From contig CACIKD010000002.1 of the NCBI GenBank assembly GCA_902587145.1, positions 80,072-144,071 of the forward strand: a DNA stretch of 64,000 bases, in the 5' to 3' direction. Origin of the DNA: an uncultured Pelagibacteraceae bacterium (GTDB taxonomy: Bacteria > Pseudomonadota > Alphaproteobacteria > Pelagibacterales > Pelagibacteraceae). The notes beneath the pieces are model-generated. The model was given only the letters and a program-made list of their open reading frames with translations. It searched no databases and was not told where the DNA came from. The translations under genes were made by a program, and so were the position numbers. Positions 16,636 through 26,107 of the stretch are shown here, piece by piece; positions within the stretch are counted from its first letter, which is position 1; each line of letters starts with the position of its first letter.

Positions 16636-17730
16636 TTACTTTAATGTCGCTGCGTGAGCCATTCCTAGCTTGGCATTTGACATTTGTGCACCACTCCAGA
16701 ATGGAACAGCAATATCAGCAAATTCTTTCATTGATTTGTAAACTTTAGCAAAAAATTTATTTTCTGCTGCGTTTTTGTTCAATGTTTTCTTTGCTGCTGC
16801 CATATATTCTTTAAAGTAGTCTGTAGGAGTGTCCTCTAAAATTACTCCGTGCTTAGTAGTTAATTCTCTTAAAGCTTTTCCATTTTCATAGATTCTGTAG
16901 CTTAAAGATTTAGCTAATGAAGCGTTTGCAGCTACTTCAAGAGATTTTTTCTCATGAGCAGTCATTTTATTGTAAGTTTTTCCAGTAATATAAAAGTCAG
17001 CATTTACTACTACTTGGTGTAAGCCTTGTAGATAGTAGTGTTTTAATACTTTTTGGAAACCAAATGTTAAATCTGGTTTAGGGCAACACCACTCTGCTGC
17101 ATCGATAGTACCTGCTTGTAATGCTGGTAGAATATCTCCACCACCCATAGCTACAGATGCAATACCGATATCTTTATATGTTTGACCAGGTATTCCTGGA
17201 GGAGTTCTGAATTTATATTTTCTAAAGTCAGCCATATCTTTAATTGGTTTTGGAAACCAACCTAAAGCTTCTGGTCCAACTGGTTGAAGCATAAATCCTT
17301 TTATGTCTCTTCCCATTTCTTTCCATAATTGGTCGTACAACTCTTTTCCACCACCGTACTGAAACCATGATAAAAATGCTAAATTGTCTATACCTACTCC
17401 ACCACCTGCTACTGGCGAACCAAATAACATAGCTGCTGGATGATCACCTGACCAATAGTGTGTCCAAGCGAAACCACAATCGATTAATCCTTTATCAACT
17501 GCATCTAAAGTTTCTTTTACTCCTACAACAGCTCCTGCTGGTAAAATTTCAAATTTTAATGAACCATCAGTTAATTCTGTTACAGTGTCAGTAAAGTCCT
17601 TTAACATTTTCACTTCATCAGCTTTAGTGTTAAGAACGGTCTGACATTTTAATGTCTTAGCGTTTGCTGAAGTTATAGAAAAACCTATAAATACAGCTAA
17701 ACCTAAAACAATTGATAATAGTCTTCTCAT
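16636..17730 (-). CDS. TRAP transporter substrate-binding protein (DctP/TakP-like)
   Basis: 364 residues with a signal peptide (MRRLLSIVLGLAVFIGF..., cleavage near residue 24) and the DctP fold. The segment KYKFRTPPGIPGQTYKDIG carries the conserved substrate-carboxylate or sulfonate-binding Arg, followed by LPALQAGTIDAAEWCCPKPD, which resembles the 2-oxoacid binder TakP. A strong ribosome site GGGGGA precedes it and it is first in the TRAP-hpsN-dehydrogenase operon. Ligand inferred to be DHPS or another C2-C3 sulfonate. Confidence 0.85.
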   Translation of the reverse strand: MRRLLSIVLGLAVFIGFSITSANAKTLKCQTVLNTKADEVKMLKDFTDTVTELTDGSLKFEILPAGAVVGVKETLDAVDKGLIDCGFAWTHYWSGDHPAAMLFGSPVAGGGVGIDNLAFLSWFQYGGGKELYDQLWKEMGRDIKGFMLQPVGPEALGWFPKPIKDMADFRKYKFRTPPGIPGQTYKDIGIASVAMGGGDILPALQAGTIDAAEWCCPKPDLTFGFQKVLKHYYLQGLHQVVVNADFYITGKTYNKMTAHEKKSLEVAANASLAKSLSYRIYENGKALRELTTKHGVILEDTPTDYFKEYMAAAKKTLNKNAAENKFFAKVYKSMKEFADIAVPFWSGAQMSNAKLGMAHAATLK

Positions 17731-17867
17731 TTATCCCCCGTTAGGTTTGTTTATTTTTTCGGTAGTATGTTGGATTGAATTGACAGAGTCAAACACTAGT
17801 CTTTAAACCTAAGGTTGTAATAGACTTATTGGTAATATTAAAGTTTCTAATTTATAAGATAAATATC

Positions 17868-19487
17868 ATGAACGAATTCGATTATATCATTATAGGTGCA
17901 GGGTCAGCAGGATGTGTTTTAGCAAACAGGCTTACTAGTAAGGAAGGGAATAAAGTTTTGCTGCTTGAGGCTGGAGGTAAAGATAATTATCCATGGATAC
18001 ACATTCCAGTTGGATATTACAAAACAATGCATAACCCTAAAGTTGACTGGTGTTTCCATACAGAAAAAGATAAAAGCATGAATAATAGATCAATTAGGTA
18101 CCCAAGAGGTAAAACTTTAGGCGGAAGTTCTTCTATTAATGGTCTCCTTTGGATAAGAGGTCAAAGTAATGACTATGATAATTGGAGACAAATGGGAAAT
18201 AGCGGATGGGGATGGAATGATGTTCTACCTTATTTTTTAAAATCTGAAAATAATGAATTAGGTAAAAATGAATTTCATAACGATAGTGGACCAATTATGG
18301 TTTCTAATAAGAAAATTAATCTAAAAATGTTAGATGAGTTTCAAAATGCAGCTGAAGAATGTGGAATTCCAAAAACCAATGATTTTAATACTGGAGATAA
18401 TACTGGGATAGGTTTTTTTCAATTTACTACAAATCATAACAAGTCTTTACTAAAATTAAGATGTAGTGCTGCAAAAGGATATTTAAATCCAGTAAAAAAA
18501 AGAAAAAATTTAAAAATTATAACTAGCGCGCATGTTCAAAAAATTAATTTTGAAGGGAAAAAAGCAGAAAGTGTAAGTTTTTATCAAGGTAATGAAGTTG
18601 TTACAGTAAAAGCTCGAAGAGAGATTATATTATCAGCAGGTTCAATAGGATCACCTCATATACTTCAGGTTTCTGGTGTCGGAGACTCAAATCAACTTAG
18701 AAAAAACGGCATACAAACTGTTCACGAATTGAAAGGTGTTGGTAAAAATTTACAAGATCACTTAATGTTTAGACCAGTCTATAAGGTAAAAAATTTGAAA
18801 TCGTTAAATGGTAAAATAAATAGTTTATTTGGTAATTTTTTGATTGGCTTAGAATATCTATTTAAACAAAGTGGACCTATGACAATGGGAGCAAGTCAAG
18901 TTTGTGGATTTGCTAAAAGTGACCCATCAAAAGAGACACCTAATTTACAATTTCATGTTCAACCAATTAGCACAGATATTTTAGGAGCATCAAAACTTCA
19001 TGACTTTGATGGTATCACTCCAACTGTTGCAAATATTAGGCCTTCAAGCAGGGGAGAAATTTCAATAGTAAGTAATGACAGTAGAGTTAATCCCAAGATT
19101 AAAATGAATTACTTGTCTACACAAGATGATCGAATAGTTGCGGCTCAAGGATTAAAACTTGTAAGAAAAATTATGTTAGAGAGTGAAACTTTTAAAAAAT
19201 ATGAGCCAGAAGAGTATAGACCTGGTGTTCATATTACTGATGATGAAGAATTAGTAAAAGCTGGTAGCGAATTTACCCAAACTATTTTTCATCCCGTGGG
19301 TACGTGTAAAATGGGTAAAGATGATAATGCAGTTGTTAATGATAAATTATATATGCATGGACTTAAGAATTTAAGAGTGATAGATGCTTCAATAATGCCA
19401 AATATTACTTCAGGAAATACTAATGCTCCGACAATAATGATTGCAGAAAAAGGTGCAGAATTTATTTTAAATAATCAAACTCAATGA
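17868..19487 (+). CDS. GMC-family FAD oxidoreductase (choline dehydrogenase-like), candidate isethionate dehydrogenase
   Basis: 539 residues from the ATG at 17868; an upstream in-frame start would add a hydrophobic leader not seen in the family. FAD-binding IIIGAGSAGCVLANRL at the N-terminus, GMC signature PRGKTLGGSSSINGLLW near residue 77, and the C-terminal active-site pair His (IFHPVGTCKMG) and Asn (GNTNAPTIM). GMC enzymes oxidise primary alcohols. IseJ, which oxidises isethionate to sulfoacetaldehyde, belongs here, and xsc lies 2 kb away, so this is a reasonable candidate. Choline or other alcohols remain possible. Confidence 0.8.
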   Translation: MNEFDYIIIGAGSAGCVLANRLTSKEGNKVLLLEAGGKDNYPWIHIPVGYYKTMHNPKVDWCFHTEKDKSMNNRSIRYPRGKTLGGSSSINGLLWIRGQSNDYDNWRQMGNSGWGWNDVLPYFLKSENNELGKNEFHNDSGPIMVSNKKINLKMLDEFQNAAEECGIPKTNDFNTGDNTGIGFFQFTTNHNKSLLKLRCSAAKGYLNPVKKRKNLKIITSAHVQKINFEGKKAESVSFYQGNEVVTVKARREIILSAGSIGSPHILQVSGVGDSNQLRKNGIQTVHELKGVGKNLQDHLMFRPVYKVKNLKSLNGKINSLFGNFLIGLEYLFKQSGPMTMGASQVCGFAKSDPSKETPNLQFHVQPISTDILGASKLHDFDGITPTVANIRPSSRGEISIVSNDSRVNPKIKMNYLSTQDDRIVAAQGLKLVRKIMLESETFKKYEPEEYRPGVHITDDEELVKAGSEFTQTIFHPVGTCKMGKDDNAVVNDKLYMHGLKNLRVIDASIMPNITSGNTNAPTIMIAEKGAEFILNNQTQ

Positions 19488-20056
19488 CAGAAGAATTAAT
19501 AATTTTAATACAGATAATATTTATCGATCTAGTCTTAGCTGGAGATAATGCAATTATTATTGGTATGGTTGCGTCAAAGTTTGATCCTGACAAAAGAAAA
19601 AAAATAATTTTTTGGGGAATTAGCGCTGCCGTTATCTTAAGAATATTATTCACATTAATTACAACTTATTTATTAATGATCACCGGCCTTAGATTGATCG
19701 GGGGTATTTTACTTCTTTATATTTGTTACAAATTGTATGTCGACGTAATTAAAGGCCAAATTGAAAAGAAAGATATTAAAGTTGATAACAGTTCATTTAG
19801 TAAAGCGATTTTTACAATTATTATGGCTGACGTTACAATGAGTCTTGATAATGTATTGAGTGTTGCAGGAGCAGCTAAAGGTCATTTTATGTTGTTAATA
19901 TTTGGCTTAGCTTTATCTATTGCGTTAATGGCTTTCGCAGCTAATTTGATAGCTAGATGGATTGAAAAATATAAATGGATTGGATGGTTGGGTTTATTGG
20001 CTATACTATTCGTAGCAGTAGATTTAATATACACTGATTTAAAATTGATTTTATAA
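19484..20056 (+). CDS. TerC/YjbE-family integral membrane protein
   Basis: 190 residues, about six to seven membrane helices. The TerC signature LVLAGDNAIIIGMVAS occurs at about 15-30 and its repeat MSLDNVLSVAGAA in the second half; the paired acidic Asp-Asn motifs are thought to bind a metal such as manganese. It overlaps the stop of the GMC gene (ATGA-type) and is followed after 2 bases by an SDR, so it is in the same transcript. Its place among sulfonate genes is unexplained; a role in metal export is suggested by the family. Confidence 0.8.
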   Translation: MTEELIILIQIIFIDLVLAGDNAIIIGMVASKFDPDKRKKIIFWGISAAVILRILFTLITTYLLMITGLRLIGGILLLYICYKLYVDVIKGQIEKKDIKVDNSSFSKAIFTIIMADVTMSLDNVLSVAGAAKGHFMLLIFGLALSIALMAFAANLIARWIEKYKWIGWLGLLAILFVAVDLIYTDLKLIL

Positions 20057-20058
20057 AT

Positions 20059-20826
20059 ATGTATCTAAAAAAATATAATTTAAAGGGAAAATATTCATTA
20101 GTAACTGGAGCAGGTAAAGGTCTAGGAAGAGCTTGTGCTATAGCTTTGGCTGAAGCGGGTTCAAATTTGATTTTAATTAGTAGAACACAAAAAGACTTAG
20201 ACTCGGTATCGAAAATAGCCAAAAAATACAAAGTAAAAAGTAAAACCTATGTTTGTGATTTAACAAATTACATTAAGCTTAAAAAAATAATTGAAGAACA
20301 AAAAAAAATTGATGTTTTAATAAATAACGCAGGAACAAATATTCCTGAACATTTTCTAAAAATTCGTAAACAAGATATGGAAAAGGTAGTAAAAATAAAC
20401 ACAATTGCAGCATTCAATGTTGCAAACCTAGTTGCATTGAAAATGGTGGAGACAAAAAACAGAAAAAAAATTGGTGGAGCGATAGTTAATATGTCTTCTC
20501 AGATGGGTCATGTTGGAGGTCCCATAAGAAGTGTTTATAATATGACAAAATTTGGAATTGAGGGATTAACAAAAGGGATGGCAATAGATTTAGCTAAATA
20601 TAATATAAGAGTTAATAGCATTGCTCCTACTTTTGTAGTTACTCCGATGACAAAAAAATTCTTTAAAAATAAAAATTTTAGAAAAGAAGTTTTAGGTAAT
20701 ATTCCTTTAGGAAGATACGCAGAATTATCAGAAATATCTTCTGCGGCAGTTTTTTTAGCTTCAGATGCAGCTTCTATGGTAACTGGAACTTCATTATTGG
20801 TAGATGGTGGATGGACAGCAAGATAA
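20059..20826 (+). CDS. SDR-family dehydrogenase (gluconate 5-dehydrogenase/FabG-like)
   Basis: 255 residues: cofactor motif VTGAGKGLGRACAI at about 15-28, NNAGTN near 90, catalytic Ser (MSSQMGH), Tyr-Lys in YNMTKFGIEG, and the C-terminal SLLVDGGWTA. Closest in feel to gluconate 5-dehydrogenase. In DHPS gene clusters an SDR (HpsO) oxidises DHPS at C2 to allow conversion of the S isomer, so it is a candidate for that step. It is placed between terC and a peptidase gene that overlaps its end by 16 bases. Confidence 0.75.
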   Translation: MYLKKYNLKGKYSLVTGAGKGLGRACAIALAEAGSNLILISRTQKDLDSVSKIAKKYKVKSKTYVCDLTNYIKLKKIIEEQKKIDVLINNAGTNIPEHFLKIRKQDMEKVVKINTIAAFNVANLVALKMVETKNRKKIGGAIVNMSSQMGHVGGPIRSVYNMTKFGIEGLTKGMAIDLAKYNIRVNSIAPTFVVTPMTKKFFKNKNFRKEVLGNIPLGRYAELSEISSAAVFLASDAASMVTGTSLLVDGGWTAR

Positions 20827-21617
20827 TAAGATTACTACTCTTCTTTTTTTTACTACCTATAAATTCTTACGCAACTGAATTTCAAGGAAGTTTTAAACAA
20901 GGTTCTTTTATCCTAGGAAAAACTAATCAAAATTCAGAAGTTTATATCGATAAAAAAAAAGTCAGAGTAACAAAAGATGGGTACTTTGCTTTTGGTATAG
21001 ATAGAGACAGAAAAAATAATGTAATAATTAAAGTAATAAATAATGGAAAGACAGAGATTATAGAAAAAAAGATATTTAAAAAAAAATATATCATTCAAAG
21101 AATTGATGGTTTACCTCCTAAACAAGTTACACCCCCCAAAGAAGTTTATGATAGAATTAAAGCAGACAATGTTTTGATTGGTAAAGCTAGATCTGTAAAT
21201 AGTGATTTAACATTCTTCAAAAATAAGTTTAAAGCTCCACTAAAAAATTCAATTGTTACCGGAGTTTATGGAAGTCAAAGAATACTTAATGGCAAACCTA
21301 GAAGACCTCATTACGGATTGGATTTTGCCTCACCAGAGGGTACCCCAATTAAAGCTATGTTAGACGGTGTAGTTACTCTTGCAGAAGATGATCTATATTT
21401 TACTGGAGGTACAATTATCTTTGATCACGGACATGGGGTCAGTACATTATATATGCACTTAAAAGATGTAGATGTAAAAATTGGGCAAAAAGTAAAGCAA
21501 GGTGAAAAAATTGGAACAGTTGGAAAAACAGGAAGATCAACCGGGCCACATTTAGATATAAGATTAAATTGGTTTAATGTAAAACTAGATCCAGCTAGTG
21601 TTTTAAAATTAAATTAA
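20811..21617 (+). CDS. M23-family (LytM) peptidoglycan peptidase
   Basis: 268 residues with an N-terminal signal sequence (IIRLLLFFFLLPINSYA), an immunoglobulin-like segment (QGSFILGKTNQNSEVYID), and a C-terminal LytM domain from about 150. Zinc ligands are visible: HYGLDFASPEGTP (His, Asp), LYMHL and GPHLDIRLNW (His). It would cleave peptide cross-links in the periplasmic wall. It overlaps the SDR start frame upstream and its stop overlaps the stop of the convergent xsc by 4 bases. Confidence 0.85.
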   Translation: MDSKIIRLLLFFFLLPINSYATEFQGSFKQGSFILGKTNQNSEVYIDKKKVRVTKDGYFAFGIDRDRKNNVIIKVINNGKTEIIEKKIFKKKYIIQRIDGLPPKQVTPPKEVYDRIKADNVLIGKARSVNSDLTFFKNKFKAPLKNSIVTGVYGSQRILNGKPRRPHYGLDFASPEGTPIKAMLDGVVTLAEDDLYFTGGTIIFDHGHGVSTLYMHLKDVDVKIGQKVKQGEKIGTVGKTGRSTGPHLDIRLNWFNVKLDPASVLKLN

Positions 21618-23395
21618 TTAAGATTTTTTTGAGGTTTCATATCAGATTTTTTAATACCAGCTACCTTCACAGGTTTTTTCATAGCATCTCTTCTGAACGG
21701 CTCACCTAATTCTTGATTTAGTATAATTTCTATAAAAGTAGTTATCCCTTTTTTTTGATCCTCACACGATTGTTTAATTGCTTTAGTAGTTTCTTCCATT
21801 GACTTAACTGTTACACCTTTTAAACCACATGCATCGGCAACTTTGGCAAAGCTTAACTCTGGATCAAGCTCCGTGCCTATAAAGTTATTGTTAAACCATA
21901 ATGTCGTATTTCTTTTTTCTGCTCCCCATTGATAATTTCTAAAAATTACCATTGTTATTGCTGGCCACTCTTCTCGCGCACAAGAGCTCATTTCGTTCAT
22001 GCTGATACCAAAAGCTCCGTCCCCAGCAAATCCAATTACCGGTACATCTGGGCAGCCAATTTTTGCTCCAAGTATAGATGGAAACCCATAACCACAAGGA
22101 CCAAACAAACCTGGTGCTAAATATTTTCTTCCCTTTTCAAATGTTGGATAAGCATTTCCAATAGCACAATTGTTTCCAATGTCACTTGAAATTATTACAT
22201 CTTCTGGCATACCTGCTTGTATTGCTCTCCAAGCTTGACGAGGTGACATTCTATCTTTATCTCTTGATCTAGCCTCTTTATTCCACACAGTTCCTGGATC
22301 GTCTTCTTCATGATCTAAGCTTGATAACTTTTGAAGCCAAGCAGACTTAGTTTGATGTATTAAATCTTTTCGTTTTTGCCTATCAGTATCACCTGCTTTT
22401 TTAGAAAGTTTATTTAGTAGTTGTTGTGCTACTAATTTAGCGTCACCACAAATACCAACTGTTACTTTTTTGGTTAAACCAATTCTATCTGAATTCATGT
22501 CTACTTGAATTATTTTTGCATTTTTTGGCCAGTAATCAATTCCATATCCAGGCAAAGTAGAAAATGGATTTAATCTTGTGCCCAAAGCTAAAACTACATC
22601 TGCTTTAGATATTAATTCCATTGCTGCTTTCGATCCATTGTATCCCAAAGGTCCGACGGCTAAAGGATGGCTTCCTGGAAAACTATCATTATGTTGATAG
22701 CCTGAACAAACGGGAGAGTCTAATTTTTCAGCTAATTTTTTACAATCTTCTATAGCTCCACCTATTACGACTCCAGCTCCAGATAAAATTACTGGAAACT
22801 TAGCGTCAGATAATAATTGTGCAGCTTTATCAATTGCTTCTGCTCCACCCGCCTGCCTCTCTAATCTAACGATTGGTGGTAATTCTATATCAATGACTTG
22901 AGTCCAATAATCTCTTGGAACATTAATTTGTGCAGGGGCAGATCCTCTTATCGCTTTTTCTATTACTCTATTTAAAACCTCTGCAATTCTTGAAGGATCT
23001 CTAACTTCTTCCTGATAACAAACCATGTCTTTAAATAAATTCATCTGTTCTACTTCTTGAAAACCACCTTGTCCCATAGTTTTGTTGGCTGCTTGAGGTG
23101 TTACCAAAAGTAATGGTGTATGATTCCAGTATGCAGTTTTGATTGGAGTTACTAATCCAGTAATTCCTGGTCCATTTTGAGCAACAACCATTGACATTTT
23201 TCCAGTAGCTCGAGTGTACCCATCAGCTATTAGACCACCATTAGTTTCATGAGCGACGTCCCAGAAAGTTATTCCAGCATCTGGAAAGATATGAGAAATA
23301 GGCATAAATGCTGAACCTATAATTCCAAACGCGTGTTCAATACCGTGCATCTGTAAAACTTTTACAAAAGCTTCTTCTGTGGTCATTTTAGCCAT
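21614..23395 (-). CDS. xsc: sulfoacetaldehyde acetyltransferase
   Basis: 593 residues, the standard Xsc length. It is a thiamine diphosphate enzyme with the catalytic Glu50 (AHETNGG) and the GDG motif at 458-460 (GFAGDGAFGISMNEMSS). Whole stretches such as MTTEEAFVKVLQMHGIEHAF, GPGITGLVTPIKTAYWNHTP and GFQEVEQMNLFKDMV match Xsc rather than acetolactate synthase. The reaction is sulfoacetaldehyde plus phosphate to acetyl phosphate plus sulfite. It shares a 74-base divergent promoter region with suyAB, so two desulfonating enzymes are adjacent. Confidence 0.93.
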   Translation of the reverse strand: MAKMTTEEAFVKVLQMHGIEHAFGIIGSAFMPISHIFPDAGITFWDVAHETNGGLIADGYTRATGKMSMVVAQNGPGITGLVTPIKTAYWNHTPLLLVTPQAANKTMGQGGFQEVEQMNLFKDMVCYQEEVRDPSRIAEVLNRVIEKAIRGSAPAQINVPRDYWTQVIDIELPPIVRLERQAGGAEAIDKAAQLLSDAKFPVILSGAGVVIGGAIEDCKKLAEKLDSPVCSGYQHNDSFPGSHPLAVGPLGYNGSKAAMELISKADVVLALGTRLNPFSTLPGYGIDYWPKNAKIIQVDMNSDRIGLTKKVTVGICGDAKLVAQQLLNKLSKKAGDTDRQKRKDLIHQTKSAWLQKLSSLDHEEDDPGTVWNKEARSRDKDRMSPRQAWRAIQAGMPEDVIISSDIGNNCAIGNAYPTFEKGRKYLAPGLFGPCGYGFPSILGAKIGCPDVPVIGFAGDGAFGISMNEMSSCAREEWPAITMVIFRNYQWGAEKRNTTLWFNNNFIGTELDPELSFAKVADACGLKGVTVKSMEETTKAIKQSCEDQKKGITTFIEIILNQELGEPFRRDAMKKPVKVAGIKKSDMKPQKNLN

Positions 23396-23469
23396 AAAAA
23401 TCCTCTTAAATATATAATTAATCTTTCTTCCAATATATCAAAATTTAGTCTATATCCATTAAATATTTT

Positions 23470-23757
23470 ATGTCACAGCCTGATTTAATTATACACGATG
23501 AAAAAGATAATGTTGGTGTAGTTGTAATTGAAACCACAAAAAAAGGCCAAGATTGTAGTGCCTGGATCATGGAAAATGATAAAACTGTTAAAGTTAGCTC
23601 GATGAATGAAGTTCCTTTAGGTCACAAAATTGCTCTACAAGATTTAAAAGAAGGCGATACCATACTTAAATATGGTCACGATATAGGCAAGGTAGTAAAG
23701 CCTATAAAAAAAGGTGAACATGTGCATGTTCATAATGTAAAAACAAAAAAATGGTAA
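23470..23757 (+). CDS. suyA: (2R)-sulfolactate sulfo-lyase small subunit
   Basis: 95 residues, a SAF-domain protein of the UxaA/altronate dehydratase N-terminal type: [22 protein letters not shown] and [14 protein letters not shown] are characteristic. As a separate gene followed 4 bases later by the large subunit it matches the two-subunit SuyAB arrangement. Altronate dehydratase is the other possibility, but the sulfonate setting and the small-subunit sequence favour SuyA. Confidence 0.85.
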   Translation: MSQPDLIIHDEKDNVGVVVIETTKKGQDCSAWIMENDKTVKVSSMNEVPLGHKIALQDLKEGDTILKYGHDIGKVVKPIKKGEHVHVHNVKTKKW

Positions 23758-23761
23758 TAAG

Positions 23762-24928
23762 ATGGAAATCCCAAAAAGTTTTTTAGGTTATAAAAGAGAG
23801 AATGGTAGAGCAGGAACAAGAAACCATGTAATTATTCTTCCAGTCGATGATATTTCAAACGCATGTGCTGAAGCTGTGGCTAATAATATTAAAGGCACAA
23901 TAGCCTTACCTCACTCATATGGCAGATTGCAGTTTGGAGCAGATTTAGAATTACATTTTAGAACAATGATTGGGACTGGAAAAAATCCAAATGTTGCAGC
24001 AGTAATTGTAATAGGAATTGAACCTAAATGGACCAAAAGAATTGTAGATGAGATAGCAAAAACAGGAAAGCCTGTTGAAGGGTTTCATATAGAGAGAACC
24101 GGAGACATAGGTACAATAATGAAGGCCTCAAAAAAAGCACAAGAATTTTCTCAATGGGCTTCAGAGAAACAAAGGGAAGAATGTCCTTTAAGTGATTTAT
24201 GGATTTCAGTTAAATGCGGAGAGTCTGATACAACATCTGGCTTAGCATCAAACCCAACAGTAGGAAATTTGATGGAAAAATTAGAGCCTTTTGGAGTTCA
24301 TCTATGCTTCGGAGAGACTTCAGAATTAACTGGTGCTGAAAAAGTTTGTGCAGCTAGAGGAGCAACTCCAGAAGCTAAAGAAAAATTTATGAAAACTTGG
24401 AGCGCTTACAACGATTTTATTTTAAAAGAGGCAACTAATGATCTTTCTGAAAGTCAACCAACAGCGGGAAATATTGCTGGAGGTTTAACAACTATAGAAG
24501 AAAAAGCCTTTGGTAACTTCCAAAAAATAGGGAATTTAAAATTTATAGATGTATTAGAGCCAGCAGAAGAACCTAAAAAAGGTAAAGGATTATATTTCAT
24601 GGATACTTCGTCAGCTGCAGCAGAGTGTGTAACTTTACAAGCTGCAGGAGGATTTAATATACACTTGTTCCCTACAGGACAAGGTAACATTATAGGTAAT
24701 CCTATTGAGCCGGTAGTAAAATTAACAGCCAATCCTCTTACAGCAAAACTTATGAAAGAGCACGTAGACTGCGATGTTTCAAAAATTTTATCTAGAGAGA
24801 TGAATTTATCTCAAGCAGGAGATGAACTCATTAAAACTATGTTAAGAGTTGCTAACGGAAGATTAACTTGTGCTGAGGCTTTAGGTCATAGGGAGTTTGT
24901 AATGACTAAGCTATACAGAAGCGCATAA
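23762..24928 (+). CDS. suyB: (2R)-sulfolactate sulfo-lyase large subunit
   Basis: 388 residues of the UxaA C-terminal family, with [19 protein letters not shown] at the N-terminus, [19 protein letters not shown] near residue 155, and an iron-binding-type set of cysteines. The complex eliminates sulfite from (R)-sulfolactate giving pyruvate. Together with hpsN it forms a DHPS-to-pyruvate path. Its stop is 12 bases from the stop of the convergent exporter gene. Confidence 0.88.
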   Translation: MEIPKSFLGYKRENGRAGTRNHVIILPVDDISNACAEAVANNIKGTIALPHSYGRLQFGADLELHFRTMIGTGKNPNVAAVIVIGIEPKWTKRIVDEIAKTGKPVEGFHIERTGDIGTIMKASKKAQEFSQWASEKQREECPLSDLWISVKCGESDTTSGLASNPTVGNLMEKLEPFGVHLCFGETSELTGAEKVCAARGATPEAKEKFMKTWSAYNDFILKEATNDLSESQPTAGNIAGGLTTIEEKAFGNFQKIGNLKFIDVLEPAEEPKKGKGLYFMDTSSAAAECVTLQAAGGFNIHLFPTGQGNIIGNPIEPVVKLTANPLTAKLMKEHVDCDVSKILSREMNLSQAGDELIKTMLRVANGRLTCAEALGHREFVMTKLYRSA

Positions 24929-24940
24929 CAATAAAGTATT

Positions 24941-26071
24941 TTATTTTTCTGGAAATTTAACTTCGTCTTCTTTTTTAACTTCTTTTTTTCTAAAGTCACT
25001 AAGCATTTTTCTAATTATTGGACTTAGAACTTTTCTCATAAATGCAATTAGTGCCCCAAGAGCTACGGCTAATAAAATAGCAAGTGTTCCGTATAAGAAA
25101 GGCGCTTCACTCGCAAAGTTTACAGTAAATTCTGCTAAAGCGTTTAAATCTGTTTTAATAATTTTTTCTCCATTAAAATTGGATTTGTCTCTAAAGAAAG
25201 AGTCGTAACCAATAGCGATAGCTACCGAAATCAGAAGCATTGCAAATAAAGATTTTAACTCTGTACTATCTAAAAACTGACCAAGCTTTTGACCAAGTTG
25301 AACACCAACTATAGAACCAAGTATGAGTGGAATAACTAAAAATAAGTCAATAGATCCATAATTGAATGCGTGTAGTATTGTTACTATTGCACTTATAAAA
25401 ATGGTAACAAATAATGAAGTTCCTGGTATCAATTTAATTGGCATTCCAACAATATAAATCATAGCTGGCACCATTAAGAATGCGCCACCAATACCCATCA
25501 TTGCTGCTACAAAACCGACTACTAAGCCTAATAAAATTGGAGTTAAAGCGCTTTCATATAATTTTGATTTAGGAAATCTCATTCTTATTGGCAATCCTTG
25601 AAGCCAATTATGTTCATGAAGTTTTTGTTTAATTGAAGTTTTTTTTCTTTGTAGAACTTTTTCTCTATAAGTTTGAATTAACATTAATGTTCCAACCATT
25701 GCAAGCAGATACATATATAATAAGGAAATTATTATACTTATTTTTCCTATATCAGAAAAAAATGTAAATGTTGTTATTCCTAGTATTGTTCCTGCTACAC
25801 CGCCAGAAACAATCATTAAGCCCATTTTATAATCTAAAGTATTTTTATACCAATGTGTTAGAGATCCGGAGACCGATGTTGCTAATATATTATTAACTTC
25901 GTTCGGCACAGCATAAACAGGGGGTATTCCCATAAATATTAAAAATGGCGTCATTAAAAAACCTCCACCTACACCAAACAAACCTGACAATACACCTACA
26001 GCTAAACTTAAGAATAATAATAAAAAGATATCTATATTGACCTGTGCAATTGGAAGATAAATTTCCAGCAT
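24941..26071 (-). CDS. sulfite exporter TauE/SafE family protein
   Basis: 376-residue permease of the TauE/SafE (DUF81) family: paired hydrophobic repeats, each containing a GLFGVGGGFLMTPFLI or MMGIGGAFLMVPAMI motif (residues about 30 and 190), separated by a charged loop (RKKTSIKQKLHEHNW). These exporters are proposed to release sulfite or sulfoacetate from cells degrading sulfonates. It converges on suyB and lies in the direction of the apr genes, so one of two visible sulfite sinks. Confidence 0.8.
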   Translation of the reverse strand: MLEIYLPIAQVNIDIFLLLFLSLAVGVLSGLFGVGGGFLMTPFLIFMGIPPVYAVPNEVNNILATSVSGSLTHWYKNTLDYKMGLMIVSGGVAGTILGITTFTFFSDIGKISIIISLLYMYLLAMVGTLMLIQTYREKVLQRKKTSIKQKLHEHNWLQGLPIRMRFPKSKLYESALTPILLGLVVGFVAAMMGIGGAFLMVPAMIYIVGMPIKLIPGTSLFVTIFISAIVTILHAFNYGSIDLFLVIPLILGSIVGVQLGQKLGQFLDSTELKSLFAMLLISVAIAIGYDSFFRDKSNFNGEKIIKTDLNALAEFTVNFASEAPFLYGTLAILLAVALGALIAFMRKVLSPIIRKMLSDFRKKEVKKEDEVKFPEK

Positions 26072-26107
26072 AAGTCTAAGTATGCTTGAAAATTGACCTT
26101 GTCAATA

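Noticed and set aside
21614-23395. Acetolactate synthase or glyoxylate carboligase for the thiamine diphosphate enzyme
   Set aside because: Long stretches and length match Xsc; no small regulatory subunit gene is adjacent and sulfonate genes surround it.
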